Shown here: positions 34,252-43,555 of the stretch, in pieces
How positions within the stretch are numbered: the stretch's first letter is position 1
Layout: each line of letters opens with the position of its first letter
Source of the DNA: Sporolactobacillus sp. STSJ-5
GTDB lineage: Bacteria; Bacillota; Bacilli; Bacillales; Sporolactobacillaceae
Assembly: GCF_024385605.1 (NCBI RefSeq)
Contig: NZ_JANFOJ010000008.1
Coordinates: 96,725-160,724, forward strand
Reading direction: 5' to 3'
Length of the DNA: 64,000 nt
The notes under the pieces: model-generated
Databases searched by the model: none
Seen by the model: only the letters and a program-made list of their open reading frames with translations
What the model was told of the DNA's origin: nothing
Translations under genes and position numbers: made by a program

Positions 34252-34893
34252 TCAGCGTAATTTTTGCGGAACAGATCGTTTGTGTCCGTTCTCAATCTCA
34301 GTAAATAAATTGCTGTCCGGCTGCTTTTTTGATTGTGCGGACGGCAGCCGAACCTTGAGCGCCCGAGCGATGACATTCAGGTCGTCTCGAAGTTCAGCAA
34401 TATCTGCTTTTGTTGCCGGTCTCTGACCGGAAACGAGCAAGTAGCCGATTTGTCCACTTTGTTCAACGGTTGCCATCTCGACATCTTCAATCCGTTCAAT
34501 GCCCATCTGCCGAAGTTGCATCTCAATATGATCCACTGTCATCTTCATTTTTTTCAGACGAATCGGACGCAGTCTTCCATTTTTTATAATGATTTTAGCG
34601 TGTCCGGAAAAGAGGGATTCTGCCCAGTCCCATTTCAATTGAATAAGATCTATTAAAAAAAGAGTGAATACAAATATAGCACCGATGACAAAGGAAAGGG
34701 TAACACTTTTTCCGCTGATTGGTTGGACGAGCAATGTCCCAATAGAGATCATAATGACTGTTTGCGGAATGGTCATTTGTGAGATCGATTTTCTTCCTGA
34801 AATTCGAATCAGCAAAATACCAAACAGAATAATGACAACGGCTTTCCATAGCCAGCTTGGGTGAAAATCAATAAAACGCATCATAAAATTCAC
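34252..34893 (-). CDS. DUF421 (YetF-like) membrane protein
   Basis: A 213-residue protein with three N-terminal helices (residues about 12-80, with RISGRKSISQMTIPQTVIM in part) and a cytosolic alpha/beta domain containing SGHAKIIIKNGRL and MGIERIEDVEMATVEQSGQIGY (in part). This is the DUF421 family, found in several copies in spore formers; function unknown. I chose the GTG at 34893, 10 nt after AAGGG; a TTG three codons upstream is possible. The C-terminal tail after about 175 is charged and longer than in many relatives. Confidence 0.82.
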   Translation of the reverse strand: MNFMMRFIDFHPSWLWKAVVIILFGILLIRISGRKSISQMTIPQTVIMISIGTLLVQPISGKSVTLSFVIGAIFVFTLFLIDLIQLKWDWAESLFSGHAKIIIKNGRLRPIRLKKMKMTVDHIEMQLRQMGIERIEDVEMATVEQSGQIGYLLVSGQRPATKADIAELRDDLNVIARALKVRLPSAQSKKQPDSNLFTEIENGHKRSVPQKLR

Positions 34894-35048
34894 GAGACTC
34901 AAACCCTTCGCACCATTTTTATAGATAGTTTGGCTATTGGCGCCATTTTCTATGTATGGCTGATCAGTTGTGAGCTATTGATTGAAACGTTTATACTAGA
35001 TGTAAAGTGATTTTACAGAAAAATTCACAACGATCCGGAGGAAGAGGA

Positions 35049-35969
35049 ATGGAGATCAAGACGGTAGCGATTGTTGGGCTCGGTGCGCTGGGAATTATGT
35101 ATGGAAAACAAATGGTCGATCATTTAGGTAAGGATGCGGTACGGATTGTTGCCGATCATGACCGGATCGCGCGATACAAAAGAGAAGGCATTTACTGCAA
35201 CGGGGAGCTATGTGATTTTCATTATGTGGATGCAGACGTACAAGGCGATCCTGCTGATCTATTGATTTTCGCAGTGAAATACACCGGGCTTAAAGATGCA
35301 ATTGAAAGTGCCAGAAACCAACACGGCAAGCAGACGGTTCTGCTTTCCGTGTTGAACGGTATCTCTAGTGAACAGATGATTGGTGAGGCATTTGGCTTTG
35401 ATCAACTGCTTTATTGTATTGTCGCCGGTATGGATGCTTCGAAAATCGGCAATGAATTGACCTACAAGAATATAGGATTCGTCAGTTTTGGAGAAGCCGA
35501 CGACACGCGCAGTGAAAAGGTGGACGACCTGGCCCGTCTGTTTGAAAAAACGGGAATTCCTTATGAAATTCCTGACCGCATGCTTCATAAAATGTGGAGC
35601 AAACTGATGGTCAATACAGGTGTGAATCAGTCGACTGCTGTTTTCGAAACCAATTACGGTGGGATACAGGTACCGGGCAAGCCTCGTGAAACGGTCATTG
35701 CCGCGATGAAGGAAGTGGTTAAAGTCGCCAATGCTGAAGGGGTGCCGCTTCAAGAAAGTGAGATCGCTGGTTGGTTGAACATCAATGATGCTCTGAATCC
35801 TGAAGGAATGCCTTCGATGCGGCAGGATACCTTGCAGCATCGCCCGACCGAGGTCGATCTGTTTGCGGGTACCATTCGCAAACTGGGACAGAAGCACGGG
35901 ATTCCGACACCGGTTAATGATTTTCTCTATGATCGAATTCGAACTATTGAAGCGAGTTATGCAAAATAA
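35049..35969 (+). CDS. Ketopantoate reductase family protein (2-dehydropantoate 2-reductase-like)
   Basis: A 306-residue protein with the ApbA/PanE N-terminal Rossmann motif (VAIVGLGALGIMYG), the NGI segment with LLSVLNGIS, and the C-terminal helical domain with KLMVNTGVNQSTAV and PSMRQDTLQHRPTEVDLFAG, the substrate-binding block. The family reduces 2-dehydropantoate with NADPH for pantothenate/CoA synthesis. Several paralogues exist in Bacilli, and no pan genes are adjacent, so the real substrate is uncertain. The ATG at 35049 sits behind GGAGGAAGAGG. A terminator follows. Confidence 0.85.
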   Translation: MEIKTVAIVGLGALGIMYGKQMVDHLGKDAVRIVADHDRIARYKREGIYCNGELCDFHYVDADVQGDPADLLIFAVKYTGLKDAIESARNQHGKQTVLLSVLNGISSEQMIGEAFGFDQLLYCIVAGMDASKIGNELTYKNIGFVSFGEADDTRSEKVDDLARLFEKTGIPYEIPDRMLHKMWSKLMVNTGVNQSTAVFETNYGGIQVPGKPRETVIAAMKEVVKVANAEGVPLQESEIAGWLNINDALNPEGMPSMRQDTLQHRPTEVDLFAGTIRKLGQKHGIPTPVNDFLYDRIRTIEASYAK

Positions 35970-35975
35970 ATAGTT

Positions 35976-36011
35976 AAAAGCTGAATGACCATTTTGGCAT
36001 TCAGCTTTTTT
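35976..36011 (+). terminator. Terminator after the ketopantoate-reductase-like gene
   Basis: AAAAGCTGAATG pairs with CATTCAGCTTTT, then T2-4. Confidence 0.9.
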
Positions 36012-36075
36012 CAAGTCTTTATGTTTGGTGGGTAATCAATGATTTTGTTAGGATTTGAATGGAGGCGGTTTGTCC

Positions 36076-37122
36076 GTGTATGAAAATCTTGGCGAAGCAA
36101 TAAATCAGCTAACGGAACGAGAGAGCAAGCGGATGCTGTTACATCTGTTTCAGGAAGCAGCAATAGCCGAGCAGTTTACGGATGAACAACGGCTTTCCAA
36201 GCGGATTCGTCACATGTATGAAGACTTGATTCGTTTGCAGCCGGAGCAGCCGCTGACTAAAGAAGCCTTAAATCACTGGCATATTGTGTTTGGCAATTCA
36301 ACTGCCGGGAGTTTGAAGGTAGGACTTGGCAGTATCCATGCCCGGCGCGAACGGATACTTGTCATCACTTCGGATCTCTCATACGGACCATTAGCGCATT
36401 TAGATGAAGTGGATGGAGTGCACCATCGAAACGCCTGGATCAAAGATAAATTGGAAGATTATTTTTATGATGTGGATGGCAACGAAGCGTTGGTTGATCA
36501 GCTGCGCGCGATCAAGGCTATTCCTGAGCATATGCCAATCACCATTTGGGCATCGGACAATGCTTGGGATCAGTGCGGGCTGGCTCTAGTAGTCTATCTT
36601 TTGCGCGGCCGGATGAATCCAATTCAAGTCATCAATCCTTCTGCACATGAGAAACAGCTGTCTGAGGAGCTTGGGGAAGAGATACAAGCGGCATACAGCT
36701 TCGAATTGCCTTCGGAAACGCTGGCGATGTTATTTAAAAAACAAGCGCGGAATCCGTCACTGACCGAAAACGAGCGCACCCGATTGGAACGCGAATGGCT
36801 GCGCGTCTCCGCCGATCCATCAGTACTGAGAATCTGGGTGGACGACCACGTGCAGCCCGTAGCGCCGGATTACTTTGATGCCGAGATTTTACGGCACGCG
36901 CGCCGGCTAGCGCGTCAAAAGGAAAACCATAAAGGCTTTCTCTGCATGCGCTTAATTGGCGATGCAATCGGTGAACTGCATGAAAAACAGTGGGTCGGTG
37001 ATACATTTATTTATTGGCGTATTAAAGCACTGATTGATGCAGGGAAAATGACGGTGATCAAGAATCCCAATCAGATTTTGCATGCCCAATTAATTCTTAA
37101 TTCGAAGGAGCGACTTAAATGA
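36076..37122 (+). CDS. DUF1835/DUF3658 domain protein
   Basis: A 348-residue protein. After a helical N-terminus, residues about 80-200 form the DUF1835 domain (HIVFGNSTAGSLKVGL, VITSDLSYGPLAH), and residues about 215-345 the DUF3658 domain (WLRVSADPSVLRIW, DAEILRHARRLA, GDTFIYWRIKALIDAGKM in part). The family is common in Bacilli with no known biochemical role. GGAGG lies 10 nt before the chosen GTG; a TTG at 36070 is too close to it. The gene overlaps the Old Yellow Enzyme gene by 4 nt, indicating co-translation. Confidence 0.85.
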   Translation: MYENLGEAINQLTERESKRMLLHLFQEAAIAEQFTDEQRLSKRIRHMYEDLIRLQPEQPLTKEALNHWHIVFGNSTAGSLKVGLGSIHARRERILVITSDLSYGPLAHLDEVDGVHHRNAWIKDKLEDYFYDVDGNEALVDQLRAIKAIPEHMPITIWASDNAWDQCGLALVVYLLRGRMNPIQVINPSAHEKQLSEELGEEIQAAYSFELPSETLAMLFKKQARNPSLTENERTRLEREWLRVSADPSVLRIWVDDHVQPVAPDYFDAEILRHARRLARQKENHKGFLCMRLIGDAIGELHEKQWVGDTFIYWRIKALIDAGKMTVIKNPNQILHAQLILNSKERLK

Positions 37123-38147
37123 TTGATTTGTTTACACCATGGACGTTTAAAGGCTTGGAACTAAAGAATCGTGTTGTCATGCCGCCGATGTGTCAGTATT
37201 CCGTTGAAAAAAAGGATGGGATTGCAACGGATTGGCACTACGTGCACTATGTCAGTCGGGCGATTGGCGGCGCAGGGCTCATCATTATCGAAATGACCGA
37301 TATCGAGCCGGATGGACGGATCACTGATAACGATCTTGGGCTCTGGTCCGACGAACAAATTCCGGCACTTGCACGGATTGTCGACGCTTGCCACAAGTAC
37401 GGTGCGAAGGTCGCGATTCAAATCGCGCACGCTGGGCGCAAAGCGCAGGATGCTCCGGTACCGGTTGCCCCGTCTGCCATTGCATTCAATGATGAGTATA
37501 AAACGCCACGTGCACTTACAACGGATGAGGTCAAGGCGATGCCCGGCCGATACGCACAAGCTGTGAAGCGGGCGGTTAAGGCCGGATTTGATGCAATCGA
37601 ATTGCATGGCGCGCATGGCTACCTGATTCATCAGTTCCAATCTGCTTTTACCAACAAAAGGACGGATGAATATGGCGAGGATCTGTCGAGGTTTGGCTCA
37701 GAGGTTGTTCAAGCGGTTAAGAAGGAAATGCCTACAGAGATGCCGCTGATCATGCGCATATCTGCGATTGAATATGTGAACGGCGGATACGGACTGGAGC
37801 ACAGCATTCCGATCGCCAAGGCATATAAGGAAGCGGGTGTCGACCTGTTTCATGTCAGTGCCGGCGGCGAAGGTCCAATCGCTGCAGCAGGAAAACCGGG
37901 GACACACGCCGCCTATCAAGTACCGTTTGCTCGGGAAATTCGGAAAGCTGTCGGCACGCCGGTCATCGCGGTCGGACGGCTGGATGATCCGCAGCTGGCG
38001 AATGCAGTAATTGGCAATGAAGAAGCCGATCTCATTGCTGTTGGCCGAGGCATGCTGAGAAATCCATACTGGACTTTGGAAGCCGCTGCCAAGCTTCATA
38101 AAGAAACAGCCGTTCCGGAGCAGTACCTTGCCGGATTCGCACACTAA
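37119..38147 (+). CDS. namA: NADPH dehydrogenase of the Old Yellow Enzyme family (YqjM-like)
   Basis: A 342-residue FMN-binding TIM barrel. It has MPPMCQYS with the flavin-near C25 and Y27 of YqjM-type enzymes, the HGAHGYLIHQF substrate pair of histidines, TNKRTDEYG, and a C-terminal VGRGMLRNPYW phosphate-binding segment. These enzymes reduce activated C=C bonds of unsaturated aldehydes, ketones and nitro compounds in the cytosol. AAGGAG precedes the ATG, which overlaps the previous stop. A terminator follows. Confidence 0.94.
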   Translation: MIDLFTPWTFKGLELKNRVVMPPMCQYSVEKKDGIATDWHYVHYVSRAIGGAGLIIIEMTDIEPDGRITDNDLGLWSDEQIPALARIVDACHKYGAKVAIQIAHAGRKAQDAPVPVAPSAIAFNDEYKTPRALTTDEVKAMPGRYAQAVKRAVKAGFDAIELHGAHGYLIHQFQSAFTNKRTDEYGEDLSRFGSEVVQAVKKEMPTEMPLIMRISAIEYVNGGYGLEHSIPIAKAYKEAGVDLFHVSAGGEGPIAAAGKPGTHAAYQVPFAREIRKAVGTPVIAVGRLDDPQLANAVIGNEEADLIAVGRGMLRNPYWTLEAAAKLHKETAVPEQYLAGFAH

Positions 38148-38159
38148 ATAAAATGAAGT

Positions 38160-38195
38160 GTCTTCTCCTAATTCAGGGAGGAGGCTTTTTTTGTC
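38160..38195 (+). terminator. Terminator after namA
   Basis: GTCTTCTCC pairs with GGGAGGAGGC using G-U wobbles and is followed by T7. Confidence 0.75.
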
Positions 38196-38282
38196 TAGAA
38201 AAAAATTATAAATTATCGACTTGTGGATAAGCGATTGTGAAACGTAAATCATGGCAAAGCGAAGCAAGCGATCCTCATCAGA

Positions 38283-39000
38283 ACTGAATCAATGCACGAA
38301 AAAGGGGTTCAATGCACGAAACTCAGAGCTCAATGCACGAACCAACGATCCCCATGCACGAACGCGGGCTCAGAGCCGAGTCAATGCACGAAAAAGGGGT
38401 TCAATGCACGAAAACCAGAGCTCAATGCACGAAAGAACGGTCCCCATGCACAAACGTGGCTCAGAGCCGAATCAATACACGAAAAAACCCATTCAATGCA
38501 CGAAACTCAGAGCTCAATGCACGAAAGAACGGTCCCCATGCACAAACGCGGGCTCAGAGCCGAGTCAATGCACGAAAAAACCCATTCAATGCACGAAACT
38601 CAGAGCTCAATGCACGAAAGAACGGTTCCCATGCACGAACGCGGGCTCAGAGCCGAGTCAATGCACGAAAGAACGGTCCCCATGCACAAACGCGGGCTCA
38701 GAGCCGAGTCAATGCACGAAAAAAGGGGTTCAATGCACGAAAATCAGCGCTCAATGCACGAACCAACGATCCCCATGCACAAACGTGGCTCAGAGCCGAA
38801 TCAATGCACGAAAAAGGGGTTCAATGCACGAAAATCAGAGCTCAATGCACGAAAGAACGATCCCCATGCACAAACCGCGGCTCAGAGCCGAGTCAATGCA
38901 CGAAAAAACCCATTCAATGTACGAAAATTAGCGCTCAATGCACGAACCAACGATCCCCATGCACGAACGCGGGCTCAGAGCCGTGCCAATACGAAAAGTC
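38283..39000. repeat. Hierarchical array, 92-bp units of TGCACGAAA modules
   Basis: Eight higher-order units start (TCAATGCACGAAA after CAGAGCCGA) at 38289, 38381, 38472, 38565, 38658, 38709, 38801 and 38893. Spacings are 91-93 bp, except one 51-bp unit that lost two modules. A unit has modules of 20, 21, 21 and 30 bp. The core TCAATGCACGAA equals that of the 22-kb array, but the linkers differ (AAAGGGGT or AAACCCAT, CTCAGAGC, AGAACGGTCC or CCAACGATCC, CGCGGGCTCAGAGCCGAG). Two unit versions alternate. All three plus-strand frames stay open because the unit has almost no stop codons. Confidence 0.95.
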
Positions 39001-39373
39001 ATAGGCAATTTGACTCGATCACATTTTTTTCTTGTTCATAGGTTCCTGTTTCATTCATATATATAGGAGTTCAATACATAAGCAGTACACAATCATGCAA
39101 AAAATGGGTGCGACAGAGCGGCTTATTAAAAAAAGATATATTTGATTCTGTCGTACCTTCCTCTAATTTGGCACCAAAGGTAGGGGGCTCTGATCGAAAT
39201 AATTTTCCTTAACTAATGAAAAAAATTGCATCATTCATATTAAGTTCATAATCGGGGGGTACCATCGACTGTGGACAATTCAGCTGTTTGGTTGATGTGC
39301 GAGAAATTGTGTAAAAATAATTGAGACGAATTGCAATGAAAATTCATCTGAATTAAGTAAAGGAGTTAGATGC
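39001..39373. other. Intergenic region before the first DHA2 pump
   Basis: AT-rich, with an imperfect inverted repeat GGTGCGACAGA (about 39109)/TCTGTCGTACC (about 39153) and otherwise promoter-like sequence before the pump gene. No gene is visible. Confidence 0.4.
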
Positions 39374-40846
39374 ATGACCCAAAAAAATACGACCGTTGAT
39401 ATTAACGGAAAACCGTATAATCGGACCTTTTTAATTATTATTTTGCTGATCGGTGCGTTCTGTACGATTTTGAACCAGACGTTGCTTGCGACAGCGCTCC
39501 CTGATATCATGAAAGATTTCGATATCACGGCAGCGACTGGACAGTGGCTGACCTCAGGATTTTTGCTGATGAACGGTGTCATGATCCCGGTTACCGCGCT
39601 ACTTATTAATAAAATCAATTCCAGGGTTCTGTATATCAGTGCCTTGACCATTTTCCTGCTTGGAACGGTTGCGGCGGCTGTCGCACCGAATTTTTCACTA
39701 CTCTTAACCGGCCGAATTATTCAGGCTGCGGGTGCCGGAATTATGATGCCGCTGATGCAGACCATTTCTCTATTAATTGTGCCTAGAGAAAAACGCGGTA
39801 TTGTCATGGGGCTTGGCGGACTTGTTGTCGCCTTTGCACCGGCGATCGGCCCGACGCTTTCCGGATGGATTGTTGACAGCTACAACTGGCGCGTACTTTT
39901 CTATATGATGATCCCGATCGTGGCATTAGTCATTGTACTTGCCTTCACGGCTATGAAAAAAGTTGTGCCGCTTACGAATCCGCGGATTGATTACTTGTCC
40001 ATTGTCTTATCGACGATTGGTTTCGGCGGTATGCTCTACGGCTTCAGCAGTGTCGGCAACTATGGCTGGTCGGATGGCCGAGTGATATGGCCACTTATTG
40101 TCGGCTGCATCTTTATCGTTCTATTCATTTGGCGGCAGCTGGTTATGAAGGAACCGATGCTGGAGCTGAAAGTATTCAAATCGCCGATCTTCACGCTGTC
40201 GGTTGTCATCAGCAGCATTGTTATGATGGCAATGATCGGTGCGGAACTGGTACTCCCACTTTATATTCAGAACCTCAGGGGCGAGAGCGCTCTGCATTCA
40301 GGGCTGATCCTGCTTCCTGGCGCTATCATCATGGGCTTGATGAGTCCGGTTACCGGCTTGATTTTCGACCGGATTGGTTCACGCAAATTGGCGATCACCG
40401 GAATTTTTCTGCTCACAGCCGGAACCTTGCCGTTCATGTTCTTGACGCAGCATACGAGCTATGCTTCCATTATTGTTCTGTATGCCGTACGTTTTTTAGG
40501 AATTTCCATGGTCATGATGCCGGTAACAACGGCTGGGATGAACGCGTTGCCTGACTCGCTGATGAGCCATGGCACCGCGGTCAATAATACAATTCGTACG
40601 GTGGCCGGCTCTATTGGAACGGCTGTACTGATCAGTATCCTAACCAATGTGACCAAGCACAACGCGCCAAGCAGCAGTTTGAAGCACACCGATCCGGCAC
40701 AATTCATGCATAAATCGATTGATGCCGCACTAAATGGCATGAACACCGCATTCATGGTTGCCATTATCTTCTGCCTGCTGACGCTTGTTCTGACCTTTTT
40801 CATTAAAGGCAAGGAGAAGAATCCGGCGGCTCAAGGCGCAGATTAA
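39374..40846 (+). CDS. DHA2-family MFS multidrug transporter, paralogue A
   Basis: A 490-residue protein with 14 predicted helices. QTLLATALPDIMKDF (helix 1, motif D1), GQWLTSGFLLMNG, GRIIQAAGAGIMMPL and AIGPTLSGWIVD (motif C) are the DHA2/EmrB-LmrB pattern, a proton-driven exporter of amphiphilic compounds. The ATG follows AAAGGAG. A DUF4811 gene follows at 38 nt, a pairing seen often in lactic acid bacteria. A paralogue lies 800 bp downstream with the same helices and order, clearly by duplication. Confidence 0.92.
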   Translation: MTQKNTTVDINGKPYNRTFLIIILLIGAFCTILNQTLLATALPDIMKDFDITAATGQWLTSGFLLMNGVMIPVTALLINKINSRVLYISALTIFLLGTVAAAVAPNFSLLLTGRIIQAAGAGIMMPLMQTISLLIVPREKRGIVMGLGGLVVAFAPAIGPTLSGWIVDSYNWRVLFYMMIPIVALVIVLAFTAMKKVVPLTNPRIDYLSIVLSTIGFGGMLYGFSSVGNYGWSDGRVIWPLIVGCIFIVLFIWRQLVMKEPMLELKVFKSPIFTLSVVISSIVMMAMIGAELVLPLYIQNLRGESALHSGLILLPGAIIMGLMSPVTGLIFDRIGSRKLAITGIFLLTAGTLPFMFLTQHTSYASIIVLYAVRFLGISMVMMPVTTAGMNALPDSLMSHGTAVNNTIRTVAGSIGTAVLISILTNVTKHNAPSSSLKHTDPAQFMHKSIDAALNGMNTAFMVAIIFCLLTLVLTFFIKGKEKNPAAQGAD

Positions 40847-40884
40847 TTGAATAGATCTGATTTTATGAAATGGGAAGTGATGAT

Positions 40885-41463
40885 GTGATTTTATATACGT
40901 TAATTATAAGTGTTATACTCTTCGTCATATTCATCTTCACGAGCGGTTCAAAGCTGTTCTCAAAGCATAGATGGCTTCAGTATCTTTTAGTTGCTCTGTC
41001 TTTGATCGTGTTTCTCGGCAGTGAGACTTTGTTGGTTATGAACGAGCATAGCCATTTCGGAATGAAGACGAAGGTATTTACAAAAAAAGTTTCGATCTAC
41101 TCTGCAACCGGTGCGGCAGCGAATCCGCAGGTTCCGTTTATGCTGCTTCATCAAGATGCGGGTAAAGATCGGATTTACATCTATAATACGGAGAAGCAGG
41201 GCAAGCCGAAAATGAAGCATACGCAAATCACCGACAAAAATGCGGTGAAGAATACGGATCAGTCGGCTTATCTTGCGATTGAGAAGAAACGGCGCGTGTT
41301 TAAAAACGATTTTTATAAGAAATTGTTTGCGTTCAGCGGAAATAAAAATGTTCTCGTTTCAACGCAAAATGTTTTCTATGTTCCTGAAAATCATCAGGTG
41401 ATGAGTGTCAAAGAACTGAAGAAAATGCAAAAAGAAATGCAAAAGAAGCAAGCGAAAAAATAA
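40885..41463 (+). CDS. DUF4811 membrane-anchored protein
   Basis: A 192-residue protein with two N-terminal helices (about 1-55), a globular part (about 65-165) and a very lysine-rich C-terminus (KKMQKEMQKKQAKK). This is the DUF4811 family, usually encoded next to DHA2 pumps. Function is unknown; a pump accessory role is inference from context. The GTG at 40885 follows GGGAAG by 7 nt; the ATG at 40870 has no usable ribosome site. It lies 38 nt after the pump gene. Confidence 0.8.
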   Translation: MILYTLIISVILFVIFIFTSGSKLFSKHRWLQYLLVALSLIVFLGSETLLVMNEHSHFGMKTKVFTKKVSIYSATGAAANPQVPFMLLHQDAGKDRIYIYNTEKQGKPKMKHTQITDKNAVKNTDQSAYLAIEKKRRVFKNDFYKKLFAFSGNKNVLVSTQNVFYVPENHQVMSVKELKKMQKEMQKKQAKK

Positions 41464-41502
41464 AAGCCGACTCCAATCTTGAATGGGACGGCACCAACAG
41501 GA

Positions 41503-41533
41503 AACGCTCACCGTTAAAGGTGGGTGTTTTTTG
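41503..41533 (+). terminator. Terminator after the pump-DUF4811 pair
   Basis: ACGCTCACC pairs with GGTGGGTGT through G-U wobbles and runs into T6. Confidence 0.7.
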
Positions 41534-41649
41534 TTTCATGGGATTCGCTTGGTATTCGTTGCTGCAATGAGTGAACAGGTGCCGAATGAGCCATACTACA
41601 AAAATAAGAATGAAGAATAGGTGCGGATTTTTTGAAGGAGAATGATGTA

Positions 41650-43116
41650 ATGACTGAATCTATGCGCAGTATCGATTGCGACGGAAAACCGTACAATCGA
41701 TTTTTTTTGATCGTTATTCTGCTTGTCGGTACTTTTTGTGTTGTTGCCAACCATACGGCCATCACAACGGCCCTTCCGGGTATTATGCGCGATTTTCATA
41801 TTGATGCGGACACCGGGCAGTGGCTCACCTCCGGATTCTTGTTGATGAATGGAATTATGATTCCGATTACGGGGTTGCTGATGCATCGCGTCAGTTCAAA
41901 AAAGCTATATATGGCCGCGATGCTGATCTTTCTGGCTGGAACCTTTCTGGCTATATCCGCACCTAATTTCCCGACGCTTTTAATTGGGCGTCTGGTTCAG
42001 GCGGTTGCAACAGGCATCATGATCCCCTTAATGCAGACAATCCTTCTGCTCATTTTTCCAAAGAGTAAGAGAGGAGTGGCGATGGGGCTGGACGGTCTTG
42101 TGCTTGCTTTTGCACGTGTGATCGGACCAACGGGTGCCGGACTGATCATCGACCATTTCAACTGGCGTGTTCTTTTTTGTGCGTTTATTCCTATTGCACT
42201 GTTGGCGGCACTCCTTGCGCCGGCAGCCATGCGAAAAATTGTTCCTCTTGAACAGAAGAGCATTGACTTTGTCTCAATCATGCTGTCAACTTTAGGCTTT
42301 GGGGGTTTGCTTTATGGATTCAGCAGTGTTGGTCATCACGGCTGGTCTTCGCCGATTGTAATCGCAGCGCTCGCATTTGGAGCAATCGGTCTTATTGGTT
42401 TTATCTATCGAGAACTGACCATAGACAATCCCATGCTGAATCTACGTGTTTTTCGATCACCACTGTTCAGCCTTTCTGTTGTTGTCGGTGGAATCTTGAT
42501 GGTCGTCATGTTCGGTGCAGAGCTTGTGCTGCCGCTTTATATTCAAAATGTGCGGGGAGAAAGTGCCTTTTTTTCCGGCCTTGTGATGCTGCCCGGCGCT
42601 CTTGTCATGGGCCTCATGTCTCCGGTGTCCGGCGTTATTTTCGATAAAATCGGCATTCGTCAGCTTGCTATTACAGGTATGGGGCTGTTAACGCTGGGGA
42701 CGATTCCCTTCGTTTTTCTGACGATGAGCACACAATTAGGTGCGATCATCATTCTCTATGCGGTACGTTTTCTTGGCATTTCCATGGTCATGATGCCCAT
42801 GACTACTGCAGGCATGAATACATTACCTAATGTGCTTATGAGCGATGGGGCAGCAGTTACCAATACCATTCGTACCATTATCGGTTCAATCGGTACCGCC
42901 ATTCTGATCAGTGTGATGTCCGATGTAACTAAAAGCGAATTGCCGGAAAAGAGCATCTATGGATCTGATCCGGCTTTATTCCATTTACTCAAAACGGATG
43001 CAGCATTGAATGGTGTGAATGCCGCGTTTCTTGTCGCAATCGGATTTTGCGTTCTGACGTGGGCGCTGACTTTTTTTATAAAGGACACCCGACAAATCAC
43101 TCACCCCATTCGGTAA
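41650..43116 (+). CDS. DHA2-family MFS multidrug transporter, paralogue B
   Basis: A 488-residue paralogue of the protein at 39374. Shared blocks include DGKPYNRFFLI, GQWLTSGFLLMNGIMIP, LYGFSSVG and GAELVLPLYIQNVRGES. It differs in motif C, which reads ARVIGPTGAGLIID where paralogue A has APAIGPTLSGWIVD, an added charge near helix 5 that could change substrate choice. The ATG follows AAGGAG. It has no DUF4811 partner of its own. A degraded MarR-type regulator lies just downstream on the other strand. Confidence 0.92.
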   Translation: MTESMRSIDCDGKPYNRFFLIVILLVGTFCVVANHTAITTALPGIMRDFHIDADTGQWLTSGFLLMNGIMIPITGLLMHRVSSKKLYMAAMLIFLAGTFLAISAPNFPTLLIGRLVQAVATGIMIPLMQTILLLIFPKSKRGVAMGLDGLVLAFARVIGPTGAGLIIDHFNWRVLFCAFIPIALLAALLAPAAMRKIVPLEQKSIDFVSIMLSTLGFGGLLYGFSSVGHHGWSSPIVIAALAFGAIGLIGFIYRELTIDNPMLNLRVFRSPLFSLSVVVGGILMVVMFGAELVLPLYIQNVRGESAFFSGLVMLPGALVMGLMSPVSGVIFDKIGIRQLAITGMGLLTLGTIPFVFLTMSTQLGAIIILYAVRFLGISMVMMPMTTAGMNTLPNVLMSDGAAVTNTIRTIIGSIGTAILISVMSDVTKSELPEKSIYGSDPALFHLLKTDAALNGVNAAFLVAIGFCVLTWALTFFIKDTRQITHPIR

Positions 43117-43137
43117 AAGTATGAAATTTTTCTATGA

Positions 43138-43355
43138 TTAAGGTCGGCGAAGAGATGCCAATTTTTCTAGAAAGCCGGCGATTAAATTAAGGTCATCCGC
43201 TGTGTACTCGTTCATTAATGCCATACCTTGCCGATCCATTTCCATGTGCATCGCCTGATGACAATCAGCCACCAGCTCGCCATCCTGAGTTGTCGAGAAA
43301 TAAATCTCTTTCTTATTATCGGGACGCTTCTCTTTTCGAATGAACCCGGTCGGAA
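43138..43355 (-). pseudogene. C-terminal relic of a MarR-family regulator
   Basis: Reading the minus strand to the stop at 43138-43140 gives about 70 residues that look like the wing and dimerisation helices of MarR: GFIRKEKRPDNKKEIYFSTT, then DGELVADCHQAMHMEM and a final LIAGFLEKLASLRR. The N-terminal half with the recognition helix is missing, and upstream sequence is unrelated. No start or ribosome site is present. It probably once controlled the adjacent duplicated pump. From 43356 to 43498 I see nothing else. Confidence 0.75.
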
Positions 43356-43498
43356 AAAAACATGCGGATGCTCACAGCGGATTTGCCACGTGGCTTCTGG
43401 ACAGATTATGTAAGAGGAAAGGGCTTTGACTTGGAGTGACTCTTTGAAAAAATGGGATCTTGACAGTCGAAGGGAGACGACTATAATTGAAAATACCG

Positions 43499-43522
43499 CC
43501 CGCTTTATCACTTTAAAGCGGG
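43499..43522 (+). promoter_or_regulatory. Hairpin in the permease leader
   Basis: CCCGCTTTA and TAAAGCGGG form a perfect 9-bp stem with a 6-nt loop, 34 bp before the permease start and without a T run. It might be an operator or an mRNA element. Confidence 0.4.
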
Positions 43523-43555
43523 ATTGTAAACCATAGAGAGAAAGGATAAGAAAAA

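Noticed and set aside
35259..36014. 251-codon minus-strand frame
   Set aside because: It is antisense to the ketopantoate-reductase-like gene, with no family resemblance, and includes the terminator.
37698..38267. 189-codon minus-strand frame over the end of namA
   Set aside because: Antisense shadow of a well-supported gene; no start signal.
38292..39041. Repetitive proteins of 226-249 residues in three frames over the 38-kb array
   Set aside because: All three frames are open because the 92-bp unit has almost no stop codons. There is no ribosome binding site and the composition is that of the DNA repeat.
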